Shown here one piece after another: positions 9,420 through 18,437 of a DNA stretch of 64,000 nt. Positions within the stretch are counted from its first letter, which is position 1. The number at the start of each line of letters is the position of its first letter. The notes beneath the pieces were generated by a model. The model made no database searches, was not told the origin of the DNA, and worked only from the letters and a program-made list of their open reading frames with translations. Both the position numbers and the translations under genes were made by a program. The DNA is taken from positions 4,875,952 through 4,939,951 of the forward strand of contig NW_020194684.1 of assembly GCF_002865645.1 (NCBI RefSeq), read 5' to 3'. This stretch comes from Hyaloscypha bicolor E. Taxonomy: Eukaryota > Ascomycota > Leotiomycetes > Helotiales > Hyaloscyphaceae.

Positions 9420-11907
9420 TTATCGTTCGTACTTTGGTAATATTTCACGCCGTGATGGGACCGAAAACCCGTGTTGAGAATATTGCCCATCATAATCCTC
9501 ATCTGGGAGTATTGGTGCTGAGGGTTCAAAATGTTGCGAACTGCTGCCATTGCCGACATTGTCCTCCTCATCAGCTGGGGGACCCGACGGTGCGCTTGCC
9601 TCGGTTAACAATCGCCGCCGCTCAAGCTCTTGCTTGTCGTCAAGAGTTTGAGTATTAGTTGGCGTGAGATCCTCCAGTGCTGGCGCTGACGGGGCGAGAG
9701 AAGTATCCGCAGAAATGGCGGGACGGGGTGGGTAGAAGCCATTGGATAAGGCTGGGGGAGTGGCATCTTCTGCTCCGTACAGATCTTCTGGTTCAGCTGG
9801 TGGCATCAATGGAAGGACAACTGCGCTTGAGGATGAAGTGCTTGGGACGTCAATTGGGGGTTGACTAGGGAGTAGCCTTTCTTCAGCACGTCGTATTCGC
9901 TCTTTCTCACCGAGTCCCTCCTCAGCTTGTATATCTGGTGGTGGAACTGAGACATGGTCGTGTGCTGGAGGTGGGCCTTGTTCCGGGTAAAGCACTTGGT
10001 AGTCGTATGCTTCGTCTGGATAGTATTCGTGATTCTGGTCTTCGTAAGATTGGTCATAATAAGGATATGGGTATGGCTGGCTTGCTGGGTTTTGGCCAGG
10101 TTCGTGCGGGGGAAACGACTTCTCGCACGGCATCCGTTGTGTTGTTGCAGGCTTTGCTGACGATTCCACATTCCAATCACTTGTCTCCTTGGCCGAGCTC
10201 TGGGCCCTGCCCCGAATGCGTGCACTGTCAACAGTACCAATAATGACCTCGAAAACAGGTGCAACTACACCCTTTTCTCGCCTGATGTGGTCCGTTTCCA
10301 CAATGCTCCCACCATAGGCAGCTACAATATTAGGGTTGTTATCACCTCTGACAGCAGAGGAGTTCCCATAGTTTGAGGCAAGCGACACAGTACCCAATCG
10401 AGGAAGATGGCGTTGTTGACTAGCAAGTTTTCCGCCGAGGTCAACAACAACCTCAACATAGTACTTGAAGCTGATCATTTGCCCGGGGACGCCAGAAATC
10501 GTCGGAAAGGCATCCTCAGGGACTCTGACTGAGGCATGGATTACCGCACTCAGAGTAACTGGATCGACCAATATTGGAGCAAAGGTCTGGGCTAGATCCT
10601 TCCGAAACATACTGCTGGACCCCGCAGATGACAGAGAAAGCCCACCAAGACCCGTTTTTGACTTTGGATAGTACTCTTCATGTTTCAATCTCTCAACTTC
10701 TTTGCCCTTGATGTCAGCAAAGAGGGACAGAGGTGGTGCAGAGTCGATTCTTCCTTGTCTGTAAAGCGTAACAATGATACCATGCATGCTTTTGATCGGT
10801 TTAGTGTGCTTGATAGATATTTTAAGGGGGAGGTTGTCGCCGGGCAGGCAACCTGACTTGAGTAACTGAATGGTGGCCGTTATCGTCTGGTCTTCTATAG
10901 AACAGCTGCTGCCGTTCTTGCTATCGCTCTTGCTATGCTTCGGGGATTGAGTGGATTTGGCACATGACGGTACAGGACCCAGTCTGAAGCTCATCCCTGT
11001 GCTGCTGCTGACAGTACTATCTGTGCTGGTGGCTGTACTAACAACACTCTGAGCCTCACTTGGTACTGGACTCCGAGGAGTTTGATGATGATCGATGGAT
11101 CCAGCTTGACTATCCGACTCCTGTGGCAAAGGTGATCCTGCTTGTCGTGCTGCATCATTGACAGAGCCGGCATCTGTGTTATCCTGCGATCCACCCTCTT
11201 TGCTCTTCTTTTTCCTTCTCGCCTTCCTCGATATGGGCTCTAACGATATGACTCGGGCCTTTGGAGGAGGCATGGGGCCTATATCAACAGTCTCGACGAA
11301 AGAGATTTTGCGATCACAGCTTGACGCCGCAGCGATTGACGTGGGCCTCGTCATGGTCGCGGTGATCATGTAGGAGATAGTCCCCCTTTCAAACTAGCAG
11401 GACTATCAGCAAGGAGAGGGGCAGCAAGGCGGGAGAGGCACGACATACATCAATGCTCGATGGGAGGCCTTTCGAAGGGAACTCCAACTCAAAATTGAAC
11501 CGGTATTCTGCAGGCTCAAGCCTACCCTCCCCGCAGAGCGTCTGCTCATCTTGAAAGAGCGATGCGTGTCCGTTGCCAAAATATTGTGTCCGCCGTGACG
11601 ATGCCACTGGGCCGGTATCTGGCATTGGTTCGTTCGCCCCATTTGGATGCTTGAATACTCGCACAATGCCATGGAGGCAGACTGTTAGATGCGTGACTCG
11701 TACAGGCTTGACGACGGCGAGGACGACGGCACCCTTGACCAGGTCGCCGGGCGAGTACTGGCGATGAGGCTCGTCCGGCTCGATCTGGAAGTCGATCAGG
11801 TTGCGCGCATGCTTCTTCAGCGGCGACGTTAACTTCGAGAACAGGGACGCCCGGGTGGACGAGACGGAAGGCTGCTGCGTATCTGAGGAAGTGGCATTCG
11901 CGCACAT
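9420..11907 (-). CDS. palF: Arrestin-related pH-response regulator PalF/Rim8
   Basis: PalF is the arrestin-like adaptor that binds the cytosolic tail of the plasma-membrane pH sensor PalH. Once ubiquitinated it links the sensor to ESCRT and so to PacC activation at alkaline pH. Exons 11907-11449 and 11393-9420 encode 810 residues. The arrestin N domain starts at RNLIDFQIEPDEPHRQYSPG, includes VVKPVRVTHLTVCLHGIVRV and ends across the intron in LPSSID/FERGTISYMITAT. The C domain holds LLKSGCLPGDNLPLKISIKH, the RQGRIDS segment, and VRVPEDAFPTISGVPGQMIS with FKYYVEVVVDLGG. The last 200 residues are a disordered Pro/Tyr/Ser-rich tail. The 55-base intron (GTATGT...GCTAG) is phase 0 and restores the conserved junction. 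The start is set at MCANATSS. An upstream in-frame Met (ATG at 12015-12013) would add 36 residues and cannot be excluded. Confidence 0.88.
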
Positions 11908-12370
11908 GTCAGAAATTCCTGTTGTTGTGATATGTTCGCTGCCAAGAGCTTGACCGGTTGTGCCAAGGACGTCGGTCACGTACTCTCCCGCTGGGTGTGG
12001 ACATGCAATGTGCAAACTCTGGGGCGCGGGATTGGGACTCGGTGCTGCTTTGTATTACAAACGCCCAGCACGTAGTCTGCTCAGCGCTGGTGTCTGCATG
12101 CGAATGATGGAGAGTTTGCAAGTTGGGGTTCAGAAGTACACGCGTTGCAGGTGGAGTGGGCAGGCGAGCGAGCAGTCGAGGGCTGAGAGCGACCGTCAGA
12201 GCGCTTGAACTGTTTGGCACGCAAGAGGGTGAGACGCTTCGCCGACACGGACAAGCGATCTTCGACCTTTTTACTGCTGGCAGTGGGATCAATGGCCTTG
12301 GGAGGCGGAGACGTAAGAAGAGGGAGGGAGCCCCTGCGCTCGTTGATCGCGCTGCTCGATTAGTCGGGGT

Positions 12371-12407
12371 GGTGCTGATGCTGATGCTGGTGCTGGCGCT
12401 GGTGCTC
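12371..12407. repeat. Imperfect GCTGRT hexanucleotide repeat
   Basis: About six copies of a 6-base unit (GCTGAT, GCTGGT, GCTGGC) run in tandem within the palF upstream region. No coding frame of recognised function uses it. It is probably a simple microsatellite. Confidence 0.7.
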
Positions 12408-13264
12408 GTACTGTAAATCCACAATTTGCCGCCGGAGCGCTGGATGGAGAGTGAAGATCAAGGATAGAGGATGCCCTCTGTCCACCCCACCGAAGGAACG
12501 CTCTTTTCTGTTTGTATCTAGTGTAGTCACGAAGGGGGCTGAGTCCAAGTCCGACGAGCAGGAGTTGCTAGCTCGCATGCGCGTGAGGTCTAGAACGAGG
12601 CTGCATGCGAAGGATGGATGGCGCTGACGGAGGGAGGCAAGCTCTTCTGGTCTTGGTCCTGTCCCAGCATCCGGCCTCTGGAGGAGTTCGAATTGGAATT
12701 GGGACGACGCATCGCCGTCCTGGCACTCGAGTAAGTTTACGAGCCAAGTACCGTGGTGCCGTACGGATCCGTATGTTTAAATTGTTCATGAAAGCTTAAG
12801 TCGCCGGGCTGGGCACTTGCTCGGGGAGCGTATTGGCGGCACCGTCCTGGCTCGCATGCACTTTCCCTGCCCTTCTTCGACGGACCCTGCCGTCCTCGAG
12901 ATCTTAATACTAAAGGCCTCGTCACTTGCAGCAGCTCCAGCAGTCGTCAGGCCGCCGAGGACCTGAAAAGCTTCGACATATGCTTCGCGGCCAAGGCCAG
13001 GGCCTTGCGTGAACACAAAAGACGAGGACGAGCACACGCCCCTGCACACTTTGCCCCGCCGCCGCGGGCAGCCAATCTCAGCAGCTGCACGTACCCATTA
13101 TCTGATCCGATCCGCCAGAGATAAAAAAGCTTGACTGCAAAGTGGCGTCTGGAAACGCGGCACGAGGCTAGTCTTTCCTCCAGTATTGTGACACCCGAGG
13201 CTGTGCAACAGGGGCTTGTTTTGTTTTGTTTTGTGCACTTGCAACATGTATTGCTTGTTTCATC

Positions 13265-13327
13265 ACTTACCACTTCACCACTTCACCACCTCATCACTTC
13301 ACCGCCTCACCACCTCACCGTCTCACC
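13265..13327. repeat. Minisatellite of an 8-base unit ACYTCACC
   Basis: Seven contiguous 8-base units occupy 13272-13327 (ACTTCACC, ACTTCACC, ACCTCATC, ACTTCACC, GCCTCACC, ACCTCACC, GTCTCACC), preceded by a 7-base degenerate copy. The unit length is not a multiple of three and no gene overlaps it. Expansion by slippage is the simplest explanation. Confidence 0.85.
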
Positions 13328-13588
13328 ACCGCTCCATTGGCCAATCAATGCAGCTTGCGGGGCCATGAGTCAAGTGGGATACCTGGCCTCTTCAGGAACA
13401 TCTGCTGAAAGTTATGTATGCTTGCATAGCGCTAGAATCTATCCGCATAACAGCTAGTATCTGTCAATGATAAGGCCAAAGTTAATGTCGCCGAAGGAGA
13501 ACAGCAAACCCCAACTTGTTATAAGGCCAACATCCCGTGCCTCCCTGTTCCTGGCGACTATTCCGGAGTCCTGTCCGGATCCTCGAAC

Positions 13589-14293
13589 TCACAACTCCTT
13601 CAAACCTTCACCAGGAACATACTCATCTCCACATGCATTCTGCATGATTTCGGAAGTCTGGTGCCTGTCCTTGGTCAAGTCACCGAGCATACATTCCAGC
13701 GCCTCAATGTTGTCGGTCCACCTGGTCGCACTGGTCTTCAAGTTCTTGACCTCTTCCATCTTCCTCTGAACCTCGGCAGGATCGCTATCACTGTAGCAAG
13801 CCAATTCCTTGTCAAGAAGATCAGCCTCCTTCAACAGTGCATCGTAAGCCTCGAGGAGTGCCTTTCTGCCCATTCCATTGCCCTCGAGCATCTCGTTGTC
13901 GTCTTCGCGTGTGGCCGTCTCCTCCTCAATCTGTCTCTCTGTCTCTGCAATCGAAACGACCAGCTTGCTCCCCTCAGCCTTGAGAGTATTGATTGTGTTC
14001 TCCTTCAATTTCTTTGCATCCGACGTGAAGCACCAGTACCAATTGCCGCTGCCAATCTTCTCGACTCGGATAAGGTTCTCGTCCTGGAGGCCTTGGAGGA
14101 CGTCCTTGACTTGCATAGCGTTGATGGAAGCTACAGCTGGAAGAATCTTTTCGAGTTCTTTGAAGGTGAAAACACTCATGCTCTCTCTGAAGTAGTCGAG
14201 GATCTTTTGCTGTTTCGCTGCAGCAGGTAGGTTCTTCGGCGCCTGGAACTTGTCAATAAAATGCGATCCAGATTTCAAAAACCCGCTTACCAT
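13589..14293 (-). CDS. MND1: Meiotic nuclear division protein Mnd1
   Basis: Mnd1 forms a heterodimer with Hop2 and stimulates Dmc1/Rad51 strand invasion between homologous chromosomes in meiosis. The first exon is only the ATG (14293-14291). A 48-base intron (14290-14243; GTAAGC...TTCCAG) follows, and exon 2 runs 14242-13589, giving 218 residues, the usual length. After splicing the protein begins MAPKNLPAAAKQQKILDYF. The winged-helix domain follows with ELEKILPAVASINAMQVKDV and the hallmark RVEKIGSGNWYWCF at about residues 67-80. The remainder is the leucine-zipper/coiled-coil (ERQIEEETA, LLKEADLLDKEL, RKMEEVKNLKTSATRWTDNI). Reading through the intron stays open and gives an N-terminus unlike the family, so the spliced start is preferred. 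The gene implies a sexual cycle, now or in the past. Confidence 0.92.
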   Translation of the reverse strand: MVSGFLKSGSHFIDKFQAPKNLPAAAKQQKILDYFRESMSVFTFKELEKILPAVASINAMQVKDVLQGLQDENLIRVEKIGSGNWYWCFTSDAKKLKENTINTLKAEGSKLVVSIAETERQIEEETATREDDNEMLEGNGMGRKALLEAYDALLKEADLLDKELACYSDSDPAEVQRKMEEVKNLKTSATRWTDNIEALECMLGDLTKDRHQTSEIMQNACGDEYVPGEGLKEL

Positions 14294-14576
14294 AATTTTT
14301 TTTGGATCTTTTGGCGTGTAGGTATTCTTGGGTCAATGTTTGTGTAGATGTTGTGGGGTTGATGGCTGGGTGGAGTTGTGATGATTTTGCGGTTGACGAG
14401 ATGGATTCACTTTTTCACTCGCGAGTTCATCTTCAGTGTATATTCACCAAATTGACTCCTCGCCTCAATCACCCAGTTTGATTACGCCCTACACACCAAC
14501 ACAACTCAATTCTCGACTTCCCCTTTACTGATTTATTCACTAGGTCGAAAATATTCCCTGCAGTAGAATTCAACAT

Positions 14577-16094
14577 CTAACCTAGAGCACCTGGTAAGGC
14601 GAAATCTAGTACAACAACCTTGCCTTCTCCAACACTTCTGCTCGTTCTCGTAAATACTGACAAGACATCAGATACTTCCAGACGCTGCACATCAACCAAA
14701 GGCTCGCCATCGTACCCCTCGCTCCTCCAGATCGGCTTGATGCTCGCGCACTCCCCGTCCTTCCGCGCCAGCATGATTTCCAAGCTCGAATCGGAATTTC
14801 CTGGCAAAATGAGATAAACGTTGTTTTTTCGATCAACACATATGCTTCCTCTGGAACCCGTTTCTGTTGGCTGCGAGAAGCTGGGAACAATCTTCTTGGT
14901 CCAATGTCCTTCTCCAGTCAGCACGTAGCAAGCAAGGAGAATGTAGTTCCGCACCTGCGACATCTCGATAATAAGCTATCCACTTCTCCTCTCCTTCCAC
15001 TTTCTCTCGGTTCAGGGCCCAGAAACCTCCTTCCCAATCTACGCCTTGCCCTTCCTGATTCAGTATTCCACTATGCATGGGTATTTCAAAGACCCTTGCC
15101 CCATCAACATCAGGCTTTATTGTCCTTCCAACTCCAGCCTCTTTGCTTCCCAATACCGCCAGCACCCTTCCGTCCGAGCTTTTCCATGCCTCACCCATGT
15201 CTTCGGAGAAGGCATAGTTGAGATCATAGTTGTTCTCAGGCCCGTTCGGTCCAGCTTGCTGCTTGTGTGCATCTGCCGATGCTGAAGCATCTACCTGGAC
15301 GAAGTTACGGTAACACCATGAGACGTGGAGGCGAGGCTGCCGATAATCTAGACCATTTATGTACGGGCTGTTAGCTATACCTGTGAGGTATTGACCGAGA
15401 TAAACATATTGATGCGTGGTCGAGGAGTAACGGTACAGGATATCGGATCCTAGACCTGCTCTGCTGCGATGTTAGCAAGGCGAGTAAGTGACGGGTGAGA
15501 CTGGGGGCACTCACTGGCCAATTCGATATGTAAGGAGAAGGTCATCGTCAATGTTCACAAATCTCGGGTAAGTAACCTCTTTCATCAGGTCATTTGCAGC
15601 TATACCGGGCAAGAAATTCTGGGTCTTCGTGAAAGTCGAAGCATCCCAAGCTTGTGTTGGAGCTGCACCGGCTACATCCAGCTTCGAAATTCTAAGTCTC
15701 AATCTTTCTAGAATCAGACACTATAGCTCGTCGAATGGTTTGTTACTTACTGGTCGCAATGATGATCAAATGCTACATGGATAGTTCCATCTCCTTTACA
15801 AACCCCTATTGAAATGGTATTATGGCCATCATCAACGATTTGTTTATAGTCTTCAAACAAAATAGTTTGCCACGCTCTTGTTGTATTTGTAACTCCAGCT
15901 CTTGAAACTTGTCTTCGAGCTAGATTTACATAACATCCATCTTTTCTCTCTCCGTTAATCTCGTCTGTGTAAAAAGCGGCATACTGCCATCCGTTGATGG
16001 AGGTAATAGCGTTCTGTTGGAAGGAGTTCGCGTTGATTCTGTGCTTTCTCGTTGGATCTCTTCCAAGAACAGAAACAACCGGCTCTTCAAGCAT
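14577..16094 (-). CDS. BNR_4 family protein (BNR/Asp-box repeat-containing, beta-propeller type)
   Basis: Four exons (16094-15751, 15703-15515, 15460-14955, 14911-14577) give 457 residues. The protein matches the BNR_4 family seen in fungi and bacteria, often linked to polysaccharide breakdown. The family start VVSVLGRDPTRKHRINANSF is followed by ITSINGWQYAAFYT, DDGHNTISIGVCKGDGTIHV and FDHHCD. Later come LGSDILYRYSSTTHQYVYLG, PYINGLDYRQPRLHVSW, NYDLNYAFSEDMGEAW and GSRGSICVDRKNNVYLILPG. No secretion signal is visible at the chosen Met, which is odd for a candidate carbohydrate-active protein. An upstream exon may be missed. The last intron (14954-14912) is the weakest call: 43 bases with a GTGCGG donor, needed to move from the DVAG frame to the GHWTKKIVPSFSQ frame. 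The catalytic activity is unknown. Confidence 0.78.
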
Positions 16095-16162
16095 GATTCT
16101 GCTATTCGAATCGTGAAAGGAAATAGAATCCCTCTGAACAAGTAGCGTGATGGCAATACAGT

Positions 16163-16552
16163 ATGTCCTTGGAGTATAATTCAGATAAAAAGCAGGGCCG
16201 GATCAACTCGTGTGCAGTACCAGAGGTCTTCCTTCAGATTCGTCGTAAACTATCTCTGTTCGAACACATACTTCAAGATGAAGTTCAAAGCGAAGTCTCC
16301 AAAAGGTTGAACAATCCACGAACCCCACCTTCTTCGACATTTAAGAGACCCCGGACTTCGGAAGAATACCCTCCGAAGCAGCCTATTCCACAGGCGGCGA
16401 ACGGCAAAACCCTTCAATATTCCCGAACGCCCACGCTCCAATCACCACCCGTGACGATGTTCAAGATCTACATGCACGGTTCAACCGTACAGAACACCAG
16501 TATCCAGATCCACAAGATGATTTTATTGATCCCCAGTCGTAACGAAGAGTAG
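16163..16552 (+). other. Unassigned open frames between the BNR_4 and monooxygenase genes
   Basis: This lies in the 724-base gap 16095-16818. One frame reads 129 codons, including IRRKLSLFEHILQDEVQSEV and FKRPRTSEEYPPKQ. The neighbouring frame is protein-like in its second half (DDVQDLHARFNRTEHQYP, ending DDFIDPQS and TAA at about 16541-16543). I recognise neither. It could be a small unknown gene, a frameshifted remnant, or chance. Confidence 0.25.
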
Positions 16553-16818
16553 CTTCTAAACATTTGTGGCGGGTGAGAGTGTGGTTTGAACAGGGCGCGC
16601 GTTATGGAATGAATAAGTTCTCAAGAATTTCTTGTCCGATTTTCGTCTTAAGTACTGAGACGAGAAGGAAGTTAAAAGTAAGTGAGTCTCAACCTCTTTT
16701 AGCGGGATAATAAATTAGATTTCATCTGGTCTCGGACCTCGCTAGAGCCCCTTTTTATAACCCCTGAATCTCCTCCGAAGTAAATCGCCTTACACCTTCT
16801 CTCTCTCATTATCAAACA

Positions 16819-17964
16819 TCAAAGGGAAGATCTCGAAACCGAGTGCATCTCCACCAATCTCTCCTCACTCTCCTTCACTTCCAATTCCCACTCACCATAC
16901 CTCTTCTCATAAAATCCCCCAACGTCCTCAAGTCCCCAACTTTCAATCCACTCCGCCAAATCAACCGCATCTGCAAGAGCAGAATTCCCACCCTCTCCAC
17001 CCAGGATAGGCGCCGCATGAGCAGCATCGCCTATCAGCAAAAGCCCCCTCTCAGCGAGGCTCTTCAAGTCATCCAATGGGATAAGAATATCCCTCATAAG
17101 CCAGTGCAAGATCCGATCACCTCTTATTTTGTCCCCATCGAAAGCATCTTTGATCGGATTTTCCAACTCCTGTAGCTTGGAAGTCTCTGCGAAGAAGAGC
17201 TCTGAGATATCAGCTGCCTGCTGCAACTCTCGGACGGGTCGATGAAGTTGGTCATCTTGGTGAGCTGGATGGGAATAGATGTAGCTGATATCCACCCCGA
17301 CCTCACCTTTGCCTCGATCATTAATCGAGATCTGCAGTAGGACATCGCCTTTCCTTGTCTCAAGGACATTCCCACCTTCGAATCTTGGTTCATAAATTTT
17401 CTTAAAAGTAGTATGGTCGATATGCCGTGTTCCTCTGAAGACGACATACGGCAAGATATTGAGTTGCGCATCGGGTAGTAAGGCTTTCCGAATGGGGGAA
17501 TGAACTCCACTAGTATCCACTAAGAAGGTACTCCGTACTTCATCCTTCTCTTTGAAGCTCAGAGCAAGTTCTGCTCCCCTGCTTTCGATGTCTCCGAGCA
17601 CGTGCCCCCACTGAATATCCAATGACTCCCTCAGAACACCTTCCAATCTTCCACGATGAGCTCGAAAAGGGACCCTCCCCTTCAAAGCATCTGATCTTGT
17701 TCCACTCTCAGGATAGACCAAACCCCGTCCTCCATTTAGACCGTCAACAGCCACTCGCTGACAAAACGTAGACTCATCCATCCCGAGGACTTTCAGCAGA
17801 GCCTCGCACGTCCTTGGTTGCAAAGAAATTCCATAATGGTGCCGAGCGGGAGAGGGGCTCTTCTCAAAGAGAATGGCTTGGATGCCTTTGTTCTTGAGGC
17901 ATCTGGCTAGAGTCAAGCCACCGATTCCACCGCCAATGATGTGGATTGTAGGGAGAGGTCTCAT
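16819..17964 (-). CDS. FAD-dependent monooxygenase (salicylate-hydroxylase-like, class A)
   Basis: A single-exon gene of 381 residues. The N-terminal Rossmann motif for FAD is IHIIGGGIGGLTLARCL (about residues 8-24), followed by the acidic/Lys segment FEKSPSP. RGRLEGVLRESL marks the conserved Arg region. The second FAD motif LLIGDAAHAAPILGGEGGN (from about residue 310) has the usual GD followed by a Pro. Such enzymes hydroxylate aromatic or polyketide substrates with NAD(P)H and oxygen. The substrate cannot be told from sequence, and no polyketide or non-ribosomal synthase lies nearby, so this is probably catabolic or a stand-alone enzyme. The protein lacks a C-terminal membrane span. The start is the first ATG before the FAD motif. 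Confidence 0.85.
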   Translation of the reverse strand: MRPLPTIHIIGGGIGGLTLARCLKNKGIQAILFEKSPSPARHHYGISLQPRTCEALLKVLGMDESTFCQRVAVDGLNGGRGLVYPESGTRSDALKGRVPFRAHRGRLEGVLRESLDIQWGHVLGDIESRGAELALSFKEKDEVRSTFLVDTSGVHSPIRKALLPDAQLNILPYVVFRGTRHIDHTTFKKIYEPRFEGGNVLETRKGDVLLQISINDRGKGEVGVDISYIYSHPAHQDDQLHRPVRELQQAADISELFFAETSKLQELENPIKDAFDGDKIRGDRILHWLMRDILIPLDDLKSLAERGLLLIGDAAHAAPILGGEGGNSALADAVDLAEWIESWGLEDVGGFYEKRYGEWELEVKESEERLVEMHSVSRSSL

Positions 17965-18437
17965 GGCGACATCGATTCTGCTCGTAAGAAATTGTCGATG
18001 GAAGCAGTTGAGCTACCTGTTTCGATATATGGGAGATTGATAGTGCTATGAGTCGGAATGATTGATAATTCCAGTAGAGAAAACTTGGAGGAAGATGGGG
18101 ACCGACGGAATACAACTGGAGCTAGTACTAGTGTTGGGAATATCATTTGGGAGCACACTCATTAAAGGGGAGGATCTATTTACACCGTACACAGCGACGT
18201 AGACCGTCTATCCAGCTGCTTTAAAATTGTTACACTACTGTCTGTGTAAGACATTGAAAAGTAATAAAGTCGTTATAGTCCTCTCAGTTAAGTCGTTGAA
18301 CGAAAACCCGAGAGCTGAGAGCTAAGAGTGACTTGATGCAACAGATTTGTATTACTGTTTAAAGGTTTCTTAGCTAGCAATTCATCGGCTACTCGTCTTC
18401 TTGTCTTATGTAAGTAAGTGTATGGAGAGTGATTAGT
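17965..18437. other. Intergenic stretch, monooxygenase promoter and aminopeptidase 3' UTR
   Basis: A 473-base A/T-rich spacer. It should contain the promoter of the monooxygenase and the 3' UTR of the aminopeptidase, since both lie on the minus strand. No gene was seen. Confidence 0.5.

Larger units (their letters stand above)
11908..13588. other. Intergenic stretch between palF and MND1
   Basis: This 1.7 kb should hold the palF promoter and 5' leader and the MND1 3' UTR. It contains a GCTGRT hexamer run and an 8-base minisatellite (listed separately). Open frames are short and unrecognised. No RNA gene was seen. Confidence 0.5.

Noticed and set aside
12015..12424. Additional N-terminal codons or uORFs for palF
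   Set aside because: Open but dissimilar to the palF family. The conserved region begins after the MCANATSS start.
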